Assembly (NCBI GenBank): GCA_035565675.1
Contig: DATMSA010000019.1
Coordinates: 1 to 64,000 of the forward strand
Direction: 5' to 3'
Source: Capillimicrobium sp035565675
GTDB lineage: Bacteria; Actinomycetota; Thermoleophilia; Solirubrobacterales; Solirubrobacteraceae
Length of the DNA: 64,000 bases
Made by a program: the position numbers and the translations under genes
Shown: one piece after another, positions 42,465-50,602 of the stretch
How the letters are laid out: every line of letters begins with the position of its first letter
Numbering within the stretch: the stretch's first letter is position 1
Notes under the pieces: generated by a model
What the model saw: the letters and a program-made list of their open reading frames with translations, nothing else
Databases searched by the model: none
Told to the model about the DNA's origin: nothing

Positions 42465-42561
42465 GAGCAACTCCCTTGGTCTTCTGTGCTTCGCCGCCGT
42501 CGGCCTCACCCACGTTCAGGCACATGGGCAGGGACGGGCCTCGGGCGACCGTTCGTCGGCG

Positions 42562-42567
42562 TAGTGT
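42562..42567 (+). promoter_or_regulatory. -10 hexamer TAGTGT before the MMPL transporter gene
   Basis: It ends 10 nt upstream of ATG 42578, in the 113-bp gap shared with the divergent rpsB start. Confidence 0.4.
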
Positions 42568-42577
42568 AGTGGCCACG

Positions 42578-44698
42578 ATGCGGCGCCGCGCCCTGGTGAT
42601 CGTGCTCCTGTGGGTGGTCGCGGCGGCCGCCGGATACCTCGGGCACGAGCGGCTGCCGGCGCTGACCGCCGCCAACGAGGCCAGCTACCTCCCGCGCCAC
42701 TCGCAGTCGACCGAGACGGTGAAGGCGCTCGGACGCGGCTTCCAGGGCGGCAACGACCTCCCCGCGCTGATCGTGTTCGCCCGCGACGGCGGCGACGAGC
42801 GGCTCACCCGCGCCGACCGGCGGGCGATCGGCGCGGTCGGCGGGCGCATCGACGCGCTGCGCCTGCGCGGCGCCACCCCGGCGCTGGACCCGCTGCTGGA
42901 GAGCGGGCGCGACGACCTGCTGGGCCGGGTCGGGCTCGTGAGCCGCGACGGCCTGGCGGCGATCGTGCCGGTCGGCCTGAACGCCGACGTGCCCGGATCG
43001 GTCACCGGCGGCGTGCACCGCATCCGGGCGGCGCTGGCGGCCGCCCCGCTGCCGCCGGGGCTGGAGGCGTACGTCGCCGGCCCGGCCGGGATCGCCGTCG
43101 ACCTCGAGGAGGAGGCCGACGACGCCGGGCGCACGCTGCTGTACGTCACCACCGGGCTCGTGCTCCTGCTGCTGCTCGCCGTCTACCGCGCGCCGCTCCT
43201 GGCCGTGATGCCGCTGATCTCGGTCGCCTGCGCCTACCTCGTCACGGCCGGGATCGCCTACCTGCTGCTGGAGGGCGACGTCATCGTCGCCAACAGCGAG
43301 GGCACGATGCTGCTGCTTGTGCTGATCTTCGGGGTCGGCACCGACTACTCGCTGCTGCTCGTGCACCGCTACCGCGACGAGCTGGCGACCGGGGCGCCGC
43401 CCGGCCGGGCGCTGCGACGGGCGGTGGCCGGCGTGGCGCCCGCGCTCGCCGCCGCCGGCGGCACGGTGATCGCGGCCATGCTCGTGCTGCTCGTCGCCGA
43501 TCTCGAGTCGACGAAGTGGCTGGGCCCGCTGCTGGCGCTCGGCGTCGCGGTGATGCTGCTGGCCGCGTTCACGCTGCTGCCGGCGATGCTGGCGCTCGTC
43601 GGGCCGCGCGCGTTCTGGCCGGCGCGCGACCTCGGCGCCCCGGCGCCGGCCGGAGTGTGGCCGCGGGTGGCCGGGCTCGTGCGGCGCCGCTCGGGGACGC
43701 TGATCGTCGGCATCGTGGCCGCGCTGGCCGTCGCCTCGGCCGGCAACCTCGTCTCGACGGGCACGATCGGCTTCGGGCAGGGCGTCGGCGGCTCGATGGA
43801 GTCCGCGCGCGGCACCGAGATCCTCGACGCCCACTTCCCGCCGGGGCTGAGCGCGCCGCTGACCGTGCTGCTCGACGCCGACGCCGCCCCGCGCGCGGTC
43901 CCGCTCCTCAACCGCCTCGACGAGGTGGCGACCGCGGTGCCCGCCGGGCTCTCCCCCGCACAGGACCTCGCGCTGCTGGGCGTGATCCTCGACCTCGACC
44001 CGTTCGGCGAGGAGGCGATGGAGGTCGTCGAGGACATCCGGTCGGTGCTGGCCGCGCTGGCGCCGGACGCCGCGGTCGGCGGGATCACGGCCGAGAACCT
44101 CGACGTCGAGCGCGCCAACGCCCGCGACACGCGCGTGATCGTGCCGCTGGTGCTGCTCGTGATGCTCGGCCTGCTGGCGCTGCTGCTGCGCGCGCTGGTC
44201 GCGCCGCTCTACCTCGTCGCCTCGGTGGTCGGGACGCTCGCCGCCTCGCTGGGGGTGGCGACCGTCGTGTTCACCGTCGTGCTCGGGCAGGACGGGCTCG
44301 CGTTCGACCTCGGCCTGATGGCGTTCATCTTCCTCGTCGCGCTGGGGATCGACTACACGATCTTCCTGATGCACCGCGTCCGCGAGGAGGCGGCGGCGCA
44401 CGGCACCCGGGAGGGCGTGCTGCGGGCGCTGGTGGCGACCGGGTCGGTGGTCAGCGGCGCGGGCGTGATCCTGGCGGGCACGTTCGCGACGCTCGTCGTC
44501 GTGCCGCTCGAGCAGCTCGTCCAGGTGGGCGGCACGATCGCGTTCGGGGTGCTGCTGGACACGTTCGTGGTGCGGGCGCTGCTGGTGCCGGCGATCACCC
44601 TGCGCCTGGGCGACCGGGCGTGGTGGCCCGCGCCGCCTCCAGGGCCGTCCGCAGGTCCGCCGGCAGCTCTGAGGCGACCTCGATCCGCCGCCCGCTGA
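42578..44698 (+). CDS. MMPL-family RND transporter
   Basis: The 706-residue protein has the duplicated RND plan: helix 1, a periplasmic loop (~35-190), five or six helices, then the pattern repeats from ~385. MMPL markers GVGTDYSLLLVHRYRDE and ALGIDYTIFLMHRVREE (membrane Asp/Tyr, proton relay) are intact in both halves. Mycobacterial relatives export envelope lipids or siderophores; smaller ones such as this are unassigned. The 3' 104 bp overlaps rluD on the other strand, and its last ~20 residues are low-complexity Pro/Arg. Confidence 0.88.
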   Translation: MRRRALVIVLLWVVAAAAGYLGHERLPALTAANEASYLPRHSQSTETVKALGRGFQGGNDLPALIVFARDGGDERLTRADRRAIGAVGGRIDALRLRGATPALDPLLESGRDDLLGRVGLVSRDGLAAIVPVGLNADVPGSVTGGVHRIRAALAAAPLPPGLEAYVAGPAGIAVDLEEEADDAGRTLLYVTTGLVLLLLLAVYRAPLLAVMPLISVACAYLVTAGIAYLLLEGDVIVANSEGTMLLLVLIFGVGTDYSLLLVHRYRDELATGAPPGRALRRAVAGVAPALAAAGGTVIAAMLVLLVADLESTKWLGPLLALGVAVMLLAAFTLLPAMLALVGPRAFWPARDLGAPAPAGVWPRVAGLVRRRSGTLIVGIVAALAVASAGNLVSTGTIGFGQGVGGSMESARGTEILDAHFPPGLSAPLTVLLDADAAPRAVPLLNRLDEVATAVPAGLSPAQDLALLGVILDLDPFGEEAMEVVEDIRSVLAALAPDAAVGGITAENLDVERANARDTRVIVPLVLLVMLGLLALLLRALVAPLYLVASVVGTLAASLGVATVVFTVVLGQDGLAFDLGLMAFIFLVALGIDYTIFLMHRVREEAAAHGTREGVLRALVATGSVVSGAGVILAGTFATLVVVPLEQLVQVGGTIAFGVLLDTFVVRALLVPAITLRLGDRAWWPAPPPGPSAGPPAALRRPRSAAR

Positions 44699-45509
44699 CC
44701 GGGTGGTCGAAGGCCAGCCGGGCGGCGTGCAGGAACTGGCGGGCCAGGGCCGGCGCGGGCGCCGGCGGGCGCGGCCCGTAGACGGGGTCCCCGACCACCG
44801 GGTGGCCGATCGCCTCCAGGTGGACGCGGATCTGGTGGGTGCGGCCGGTCTCCAGGCGCACGCGCAGCAGCGTCGTGTGCGGGAGCGCCTCGACGATCTC
44901 GAAGTGGGTGACCGCGTCGCGTGGGGCGTCGGTGTCGGTCGAGTGGCGGGTGCGGTCGCGGCGGTCGCGCCCGATGGGCGCGTCGATCGTGCCGGTGCGC
45001 GCGGGCGGGCGGCCGGCGACGAGCGCCAGGTACTCGCGCTCGACGCGCCGCTCGCGCAGCTCCTGCTGGAGCGCGCGCAGCGTCGCGTCGTCCTTGGCGG
45101 CGAGCAGCAGCCCGCTCGTGTCGCGGTCGAGGCGGTGGACGATGCCGCCGCGCTCGGCGCGGATGCCGCGGGCCTCGAGGGCCTGGGCGAGCGTGCCGGT
45201 CCAGTGGCCGGCGGCGGGGTGCACGACGAGGCCCGCGGGCTTGTCGACGACGAGCAGCGCGTCGTCCTCGTAGGCGACGTCGAGCTCGACGTCGGCGGCG
45301 TCGTGGCCGGCGGCGGGCGCGTCCTCGGGCTCGCGCACCTCGACGAGCTCGCCGGCGGCGACGACGTGGCGCTTGGGCCGCACGGCGCCGTCGACGGTGA
45401 CGAGGCCGGCGTCGATCAGCCGCTGCGCGCGCGACCGCGACCCGAGCGGGCCGGCGAGCACGTGGTCCAGGCGCTGCCCCGCCTGCGTCTCATCGATCCG
45501 CACGTTCAT
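44595..45509 (-). CDS. rluD: 23S rRNA pseudouridine synthase, RluD family
   Basis: The 304-residue enzyme has an N-terminal S4 RNA-binding domain (RLDHVLAGPLGSRSRAQRLI, then DAGLVTVDG). The catalytic core shows GIVHRLDRDTSGLLLAAK (catalytic Asp), LVVDKPAGLVVHPAAGH and LRVRLETGRTHQIRVHL. Which uridine it modifies cannot be told from sequence. It overlaps lspA by 20 bp upstream and extends 104 bp into the convergent MMPL gene. Confidence 0.93.
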   Translation of the reverse strand: MNVRIDETQAGQRLDHVLAGPLGSRSRAQRLIDAGLVTVDGAVRPKRHVVAAGELVEVREPEDAPAAGHDAADVELDVAYEDDALLVVDKPAGLVVHPAAGHWTGTLAQALEARGIRAERGGIVHRLDRDTSGLLLAAKDDATLRALQQELRERRVEREYLALVAGRPPARTGTIDAPIGRDRRDRTRHSTDTDAPRDAVTHFEIVEALPHTTLLRVRLETGRTHQIRVHLEAIGHPVVGDPVYGPRPPAPAPALARQFLHAARLAFDHPVSGRRIEVASELPADLRTALEAARATTPGRPGAG

Positions 45510-45939
45510 CGAGCACGAAGAACAGCGACAGCACGCCGAACGTGATCGCGATGTCGGCGACGTTGAACTGCGGCCAGTGCGGCAGCTTGACGAAGTCGGT
45601 GACGCTGCCCTCGACGATCCGGTCGATGACGTTGCCCAGCGCGCCGCCGAGCAGCAGGCCCGTGGTGAGCCAGGCCATCCGCCGCGTCGCGTGCGCGTTG
45701 AACACGAGCACGATGCCCACCAGGGCGGCCACCACGAGGATCGTCACGACCCAGGAGCCGCCGAGCGCCCCGAACGCGATCCCGTCGTTGCGCGTGTTCA
45801 CGAGGTCCAGGAACGGCAGCACCTCGACCTGCTCGCCGCGGTCGATCGTGGCGCGCACGATCGCCTTGGACGCCTGGTCGAGCGCCAGGACCGCCGCGGC
45901 GACCAGGAGCGCCCGGGTCCATGCGGCCCGCCTCGTCAC
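45490..45939 (-). CDS. lspA: Signal peptidase II (prolipoprotein)
   Basis: Removes signal peptides from diacylated lipoproteins. The 149-residue membrane aspartyl protease has four helices. Catalytic Asps are D106 (LGNVIDRI) and D115 (SVTDF), and the conserved NTRNDGIAFG box is near residue 50. GTG 45939 overlaps the yggT stop (GTGA). The lspA-rluD pairing is widespread. The ABC substrate-binding lipoprotein at 56106 would be a client. Confidence 0.94.
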   Translation of the reverse strand: MTRRAAWTRALLVAAAVLALDQASKAIVRATIDRGEQVEVLPFLDLVNTRNDGIAFGALGGSWVVTILVVAALVGIVLVFNAHATRRMAWLTTGLLLGGALGNVIDRIVEGSVTDFVKLPHWPQFNVADIAITFGVLSLFFVLDERADR

Positions 45940-46241
45940 CCGCGGATCAGCCCGACCACGATCGCGCCGACGATCCGGATCAGGATCAGCGCGACGATCG
46001 GGCTGAAGTCGAACGGCCCGAAGCGCGGCATGACCTTGCGGATCGGCGCGAGCACCGGCTCGGAGATGTCGCGCAGGAACTCGAAGATCACGGTCAGCCA
46101 CCGGTAGTACGGCAGCCGCCCGAACGCGTAGATCAGCGACAGGATGATGTACGCGAAGATCAGCAGCGTGTAGACGTTGAACAGCGCCGCGACGTAGTCG
46201 GCGATGTCGTCGCGGGTGACGGCGGCGAAGACCGGGCTCAC
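45936..46241 (-). CDS. YggT-family membrane protein
   Basis: The 101-residue protein has two transmembrane segments with the family pattern YTLLIFAYIILSLI and EPVLAPIRKVMPRFGPFDFS followed by PIVALILI. YggT proteins sit with sepF in the division gene region in many Gram-positives and have been linked to osmotic or cell-shape maintenance. GTG 46241 overlaps the proC stop (GTGA). Confidence 0.9.
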   Translation of the reverse strand: MSPVFAAVTRDDIADYVAALFNVYTLLIFAYIILSLIYAFGRLPYYRWLTVIFEFLRDISEPVLAPIRKVMPRFGPFDFSPIVALILIRIVGAIVVGLIRG

Positions 46242-46966
46242 CGCTGCATCACCGCCCGCATCGCCTCGTCGAACGCCGTGCGCAGGCCGTGGCGATCGAG
46301 CGCGGCGAGCCCGCGCGCCGTCGAGCCGCCGGGCGAGGTGACCTCGCGCCGCACGGCGAGCGTGTCGCCGTCGCGGGCCTGCAGCAGCTCGGCGCTGCCG
46401 GCGAGCGCGGCGAGGAACATCTCGGTGGCCAGCGGCGCCTTGAGGCCGCTGCGCACGGCGGCGTCGATCGACGCCTCGGCGATGACCGCGACGTAGGCGG
46501 GCGTGACGCCCATCGTGGCGGTGGCGACCTCCATCTGCTCCTCGGGCAGCACGAAGACGCGACCGACGCGCTCGAACAGCGGGACGGCGTCCTCGCCGCC
46601 CTCGGCGATGCAGGTGACGCCGCGCCGGATCGCGACCGGCGTGTTGGGCATCGCGCGGACGACCCTGGCGTTCGGGTAGGCCCGCTGGAGCTGCGCGACG
46701 GTCGTGGCGCCGAGCACCGAGATCACGGTCTTGCCGGTCGCGTCGACACCGGCGGCGACCTGCTCGAGCTGGTAGGGCTTGTGGCCGAGCAGGATCGTGT
46801 CGGCGCGGCGGAACAGCTCGGCGTTGTCGGTGCCCAGCGACTCGCCGCCGATCTCGTCGACGAGCGCCTGGGCGCGGCCGGAGCCGGCGTCGGTGGCGAG
46901 CACGGGCTCGCCCCATCCGCGCGCGAGCGCGCCCGCCATGTTCCCGGCTCCCACGATCCCGATCAT
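46238..46966 (-). CDS. proC: Pyrroline-5-carboxylate reductase
   Basis: Last step of proline synthesis, NAD(P)H reduction of P5C. The Rossmann start MIGIVGAGNMAGALARGW is followed by RAMPNTPVAIRRGVT and the C-terminal dimer domain with LLQARDGDTLAVRREVTSPG, then GSTARGLAALDR. I chose ATG 46966 (242 aa): a TAGACT hexamer ends 10 nt before it, whereas ATG 46975 would be only 1 nt away. proC between sepF and yggT is a known arrangement. Confidence 0.93.
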   Translation of the reverse strand: MIGIVGAGNMAGALARGWGEPVLATDAGSGRAQALVDEIGGESLGTDNAELFRRADTILLGHKPYQLEQVAAGVDATGKTVISVLGATTVAQLQRAYPNARVVRAMPNTPVAIRRGVTCIAEGGEDAVPLFERVGRVFVLPEEQMEVATATMGVTPAYVAVIAEASIDAAVRSGLKAPLATEMFLAALAGSAELLQARDGDTLAVRREVTSPGGSTARGLAALDRHGLRTAFDEAMRAVMQR

Positions 46967-46976
46967 GCGGCGCATG

Positions 46977-47043
46977 AGTCTAGGTGACGCGCTGGCGACG
47001 GCGTGCGGTCGCGACGCGCTCACGTCCGGCCACGTCCTACCGT
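46977..47043. promoter_or_regulatory. Divergent -10 elements, proC / MFS gene
   Basis: TAGACT (minus, 46977-46982) is 10 nt before proC ATG 46966. TACCGT (plus, 47038-47043) is 11 nt before the MFS ATG 47055. Confidence 0.4.
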
Positions 47044-47054
47044 CTGCGTCGGTC

Positions 47055-48431
47055 ATGTCTCGTCTGTCTCACGACGTCTCGCCCGGGCCGCCGGGCGGAA
47101 GCCCGACGGGCGTCGGGCTGCTGATGGGGGCGCTCATCGTCCCGGGCGCCCTCGGGATCTCGACGATCGCGATCGCGCTGCCGTCGCTGTCGGCCGATCT
47201 CTCGTTGTCGGCGCCGCAGGCCGCCTGGGTGATCGCGGCGTTCCTGTTGGCGCAGGCGATGTTCGTGGCGATCCTCGGGCGGGTCGGCGACCGCAGCGGC
47301 CAGCGGGCGATCGTGGTGGGCGGGGCCCTGGTCGTGGCGACCGGGGCGCTGCTGGCCGCGTCCGCCGGCGGCTTCACGCCGCTGATCGCCGGGCGGGCGC
47401 TGCAGGGGATCGGCGCGGCGGCGCTGTGGGTCGGCGCGTTCGGCACGATCGGCGCCCGCTTCGACGGGATGGACCGGGCGCGCGCCGTCGGCGTGATGGC
47501 CTCGTGCCTGGGGATCATCTCCGGGGCGGGCACGCTGATCGGCGGCGTGCTCACCGACGTGGGCTCGTGGCGCGTCGTGGCCGCGCTCCCCGCGCTCGCG
47601 CTGATCCCGGCGGTGCCGTCGGTGCGGCTGGCGCCGGCCGCCCCGCCGCCGGGGGCGGCGACGCGCGTCGACGTGGTCGGCGCCGCGCTCGTGACCCTGC
47701 TGGCGTCGGTCCTCGTGCTGCTGCTGCAGACGCCGAGCGTCGACCTGCCCGCGCATCTCGTGGCCGCGCTGGCGGTCGTCGCGGCGGCGACCGGCGGCGT
47801 GCTGGCGCTGCGCGTGCGGACGGTGCCGGACGGCTTCCTGCCGGCGCGGGTGCTGCGCTCGGCCTCCTACCGGCGCGGCACGGTCGCGATCGGAAGCCTG
47901 CTGGGCGCCTATGTCGCGACGCTCTTCGCGGCCCCGCTCCTGATGCTGCAGGGCCACGACTGGAGCATGACCCACATCGGGCTGGTGCTCGCGCCGGCCG
48001 CGGTCGTGTCGGCGCTCAGCGCCCGGGCGGCCGGACGGATGCTCGGCCGCGTCGACGCGTTCCGGATGGCCGTCTGGTCGTGCGTGCTCGCGGTCGCCGG
48101 CGTGCTGCTCGGCGCGATCGCCGACGGCGGGCCCGCGCTGACGTCGCTGGCCCTGTGCCTGGTGCTCGTGGGACTGTCGGTCGGCCAGGTCGCGATGCTC
48201 GCCGAGGTCCCGCTCGCCGTCGACCCCGACGTCCGCGGCCTCGCGACGGGCCTCTACACCCTCGGCTTCCTGCTCGGCGGCGCGATCGGCTCCGCCGCCG
48301 TCGCCGGCCTCAGCGACCCGCTGGGCCTCCAGGGCGCGCTCGCGTGCGTCGCGGCGCTGCCGCTGATCGGGGCCGCGCTGGCGTCGGCCAGCGTGGGCGG
48401 TCGCGCGCAGGGCGCCACGCAGACCGCCTGA
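47055..48431 (+). CDS. MFS transporter, DHA2 (14-TM, EmrB/QacA-like) type
   Basis: The 458-residue protein has about 14 hydrophobic helices. The DHA2 start is ALGISTIAIALPSLSADLSL, motif A-like GRVGDRSGQRAIVVGGALVV, and motif C region GIISGAGTLIGGVLTD. It probably exports a drug or metabolite by proton antiport; substrate unknown. It is the only plus-strand gene between sepF and proC and is followed by repeats and hairpins, which suggests insertion into a conserved cluster. Confidence 0.87.
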   Translation: MSRLSHDVSPGPPGGSPTGVGLLMGALIVPGALGISTIAIALPSLSADLSLSAPQAAWVIAAFLLAQAMFVAILGRVGDRSGQRAIVVGGALVVATGALLAASAGGFTPLIAGRALQGIGAAALWVGAFGTIGARFDGMDRARAVGVMASCLGIISGAGTLIGGVLTDVGSWRVVAALPALALIPAVPSVRLAPAAPPPGAATRVDVVGAALVTLLASVLVLLLQTPSVDLPAHLVAALAVVAAATGGVLALRVRTVPDGFLPARVLRSASYRRGTVAIGSLLGAYVATLFAAPLLMLQGHDWSMTHIGLVLAPAAVVSALSARAAGRMLGRVDAFRMAVWSCVLAVAGVLLGAIADGGPALTSLALCLVLVGLSVGQVAMLAEVPLAVDPDVRGLATGLYTLGFLLGGAIGSAAVAGLSDPLGLQGALACVAALPLIGAALASASVGGRAQGATQTA

Positions 48432-48440
48432 GCGCCTCCG

Positions 48441-48486
48441 CGCCGTCCGTCGCCGCTCCCCACCCCGCCGTCCGTCGCCGCTCCCC
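48441..48486. repeat. Two 21-bp direct repeats, 25-bp period
   Basis: cgccgtccgtcgccgctcccc occurs exactly at 48441-48461 and again at 48466-48486, separated by accc. A degenerate third copy (gccgtccgttgtcggctc) lies near 48605. Confidence 0.8.
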
Positions 48487-48494
48487 GCCACCCC

Positions 48495-48541
48495 ACGTGT
48501 GGCACATGGCAGCCGCTATCCGGACGCCAGGTGCCACACGT
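48495..48541. repeat. Hairpin-forming inverted repeat in the MFS-sepF gap
   Basis: acgtgtggcac (48495-48505) and gtgccacacgt (48531-48541) are exact reverse complements around a 25-nt loop, whose ends (tggc/gcca) extend the stem after one mismatch. It is 64 nt downstream of the MFS stop, so it may act as its terminator or be a dispersed repeat. Confidence 0.75.
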
Positions 48542-48609
48542 CGACCGGGGCGGCCCGATTCGGCGCGCGGACCGCAGCGCCTCACCACCCACGCGCCCTT
48601 CGCTGCCGT

Positions 48610-48654
48610 CCGTTGTCGGCTCGCGATCGCATAGCGAGCCCGATCTGACAACGG
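48610..48654. terminator. Two-tier hairpin downstream of sepF
   Basis: The outer arms ccgttgtc (48610-48617) / gacaacgg (48647-48654) enclose the inner arms ggctcgc (48618-48624) / gcgagcc (48634-48640), with a 6-nt bulge. It begins 6 nt beyond the sepF stop on the minus strand. Confidence 0.55.
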
Positions 48655-48659
48655 CGGGG

Positions 48660-49217
48660 TCAGCTCTGGTTGAAGAAGCCCTTCTCGATGAGCCGGGCGC
48701 GCTCCTCCGCGGAGATCTCGACGTTGCGCGGCGTCAGCATGAACACCTTGTCGGCGATCCGCTGCATGCCGCCGTCGAGCGCGTACGTGAGCCCGCTGGC
48801 GAAGTCGATCAGCCGCTTGGACAGGTCGACGTCGACGCCCTGCAGGTTCAGGATGACCGGGATCGAGTCCTTGAACTTGTCGGCCACCTGCTGGGCGTCG
48901 TTGAATGACTTCGGCACCACGAGGTGGACGCGGACGTCGTTGGAGCGGCCGTTCGCGCGCGTGCCGCTGCCCCCGACGGGCCGCAGCACCGTCGTCGGGC
49001 GCCCGGCGGGCTCGTCGTCGGCGAAGATGTCGTCGAAGTCGTCGCGGCGGCGACGGCCCGACAGGCGGCGCACGTTCGGGCGCTCCCGGTAGCGGTCCTC
49101 CATCTCGACCTCGGGCTCGCGCGGGTCCGGCTCGTCGTCATAATCACGCGCAGGATCGCGCTCCTCGGCCAGGCCGAAGTAGACGAGCGCGCTGTGCCAG
49201 GAGTCTCGGAAGGCCAT
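48660..49217 (-). CDS. sepF: Cell division protein SepF
   Basis: Anchors FtsZ to the membrane at the septum. The 185-residue protein has an N-terminal amphipathic segment (SWHSALVYFGLAE), an acidic, Arg-rich linker and the SepF core (HLVVPKSFNDAQQVADKFKD, then SIPVILNLQGVDVDLSKRLI). GGMQRIADKVFMLTPRNVEI ends the core. It lies downstream of pgeF-yggS as in most actinobacteria. No ftsZ is in the window. Confidence 0.95.
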   Translation of the reverse strand: MAFRDSWHSALVYFGLAEERDPARDYDDEPDPREPEVEMEDRYRERPNVRRLSGRRRRDDFDDIFADDEPAGRPTTVLRPVGGSGTRANGRSNDVRVHLVVPKSFNDAQQVADKFKDSIPVILNLQGVDVDLSKRLIDFASGLTYALDGGMQRIADKVFMLTPRNVEISAEERARLIEKGFFNQS

Positions 49218-49254
49218 CGGGTCCTGCCTTTCGGGGTCGCAGGCGAATTCCCTG

Positions 49255-49902
49255 CTACTGCCGAGTGTAGAGGCGCGCGCCTATGCGCACGATCGTTGCA
49301 CCCTCTCGTGCGGCGACGGCATAGTCCTGCGACGTCCCCATCGACAGCTCGCGCAGCCCGTGGCGCTCCGCCAGCTCGCGCAGCGCGGCGAACCAGCGGG
49401 CGTTGTCCTCGGGCCGCTGCGCCAGCGGCGGCATCGTCATCAGCCCCACCACGGAGAACGGCCCGCCCGCCGCGCGCTCCAGGAACGCGGGCAGCTCGTC
49501 CGGATCGACGCCCGCCTTGCCGGGCTCGCGCGCGATGTTCACCTGCACGAGCACCTGCGTGTCCGGCGTGCCGTGGCGCGCGAGCTGCTCGAGCGCCGAG
49601 TCGGTGGCGACCGAGTGGACGTAGCGCACCAGCGGCAGCACCTGCTTGACCTTGCGGCTCTGGAGCTGGCCGATGAAGTCCCACGTCAGGTCGGGGTGAT
49701 CCGCGTGCTTGACCGCGAGATCCTGGGCGCGGTTCTCGCCGAACACGCGCACGCCCGCCTCGACGAGCACCCCCATCTCCTCGCGCGCGACGTACTTCGT
49801 CGCGGCCAGCACCTCGACGCCGGGGCCGACCTCCTCCTGGATCGCGCGCAGGTTCTCGCGCACGACGTCGACCTCCAGCCCCGTGATCAGCGGACGCGCC
49901 AC
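49255..49902 (-). CDS. yggS: YggS/PROSC-family PLP homeostasis protein
   Basis: Alanine-racemase-like barrel that buffers pyridoxal phosphate. The 215-residue protein has the PLP-binding Lys36 in EVLAATKYVA, then VRVFGENRAQDL, WDFIGQLQSRKVKQVL and the C-terminal LSMGTSQDYAVAAREGATIV, then RIGARLYTRQ. GTG 49902 overlaps the end of pgeF by 16 bp. Confidence 0.94.
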   Translation of the reverse strand: MARPLITGLEVDVVRENLRAIQEEVGPGVEVLAATKYVAREEMGVLVEAGVRVFGENRAQDLAVKHADHPDLTWDFIGQLQSRKVKQVLPLVRYVHSVATDSALEQLARHGTPDTQVLVQVNIAREPGKAGVDPDELPAFLERAAGGPFSVVGLMTMPPLAQRPEDNARWFAALRELAERHGLRELSMGTSQDYAVAAREGATIVRIGARLYTRQ

Positions 49903-50600
49903 GCGATCCCCGCCTGTCGTCCGGTGTCGTCGCCGTCGCGCCGGTGGGAGAAGAACCGCTCCGGGTCGCACGCCGTGCACAGGTCGCAGTCGGCGATCTC
50001 CTCGACGCCCGCGGCCCGCAGCTGCCGCCGCGCGGCCAGCTTCAGGTCCAGATGCCGCCCGCGACGCGCGCCCGGATGCTCGGAGAACGCGGCGCGCACC
50101 TCGTCGCCGACCTCGTAGCAGCACACGCCGATCCCCGGCCCGATCGCCGCCGCCTTGGGTCCGTCGCCGAGCGCGGCCACGCCCCGCCCCAGGATCCCGG
50201 CCGCCAGCCCGCGCCAGCCCGCGTGCACCATCGCCACGCCGCCCGGCGCGGCGATCGCGACCGGCAGGCAGTCGGCCACGAGCACGGTCGCGGCCACGTC
50301 GTCGGCGCGCGTGACCTGGCCGTCGGCCTCTCCCGCCGGGTCCTCGTCGGTCGCGATCCCCGTCGCGTGCACCTGGCGCGCGATCCGCAGCGCCCGTCCC
50401 CCGGCCGCGTCGGCCGCCCGCCGGCGGTTCTCGGCGACCGCCTCCGGGTCGTCGCGCTCCAGCGCCGGGTCGGTGCGGCCGAGGTCCAGCGACGCGAACG
50501 GGCCGCGGCTGACGCCGCCGCGGCGCGTGGTGAACAGCGCGCGGGCGCCGTGCGGCAGCTCCGCGGCGAGATGCTCGCCGTCCCAGCCGAAGACGCCCAT
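49887..50600 (-). CDS. pgeF: Purine nucleoside phosphorylase / laccase-domain protein (YfiH, PgeF)
   Basis: The 237-residue protein has the CNF1/YfiH fold with metal-site residues in ALFTTRRGGVS, VADCLPVAI, MVHAGWRGLAAGIL and IGPGIGVCCYEVG. Homologues cleave purine nucleosides and edit peptidoglycan precursors. It starts 2 bp after the unknown gene at 50603. The C-terminus (CTACDPERFFSHRRDGDDTG) carries the expected Cys/His-rich motif. Confidence 0.93.
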   Translation of the reverse strand: MGVFGWDGEHLAAELPHGARALFTTRRGGVSRGPFASLDLGRTDPALERDDPEAVAENRRRAADAAGGRALRIARQVHATGIATDEDPAGEADGQVTRADDVAATVLVADCLPVAIAAPGGVAMVHAGWRGLAAGILGRGVAALGDGPKAAAIGPGIGVCCYEVGDEVRAAFSEHPGARRGRHLDLKLAARRQLRAAGVEEIADCDLCTACDPERFFSHRRDGDDTGRQAGIAWRVR

Positions 50601-50602
50601 GC

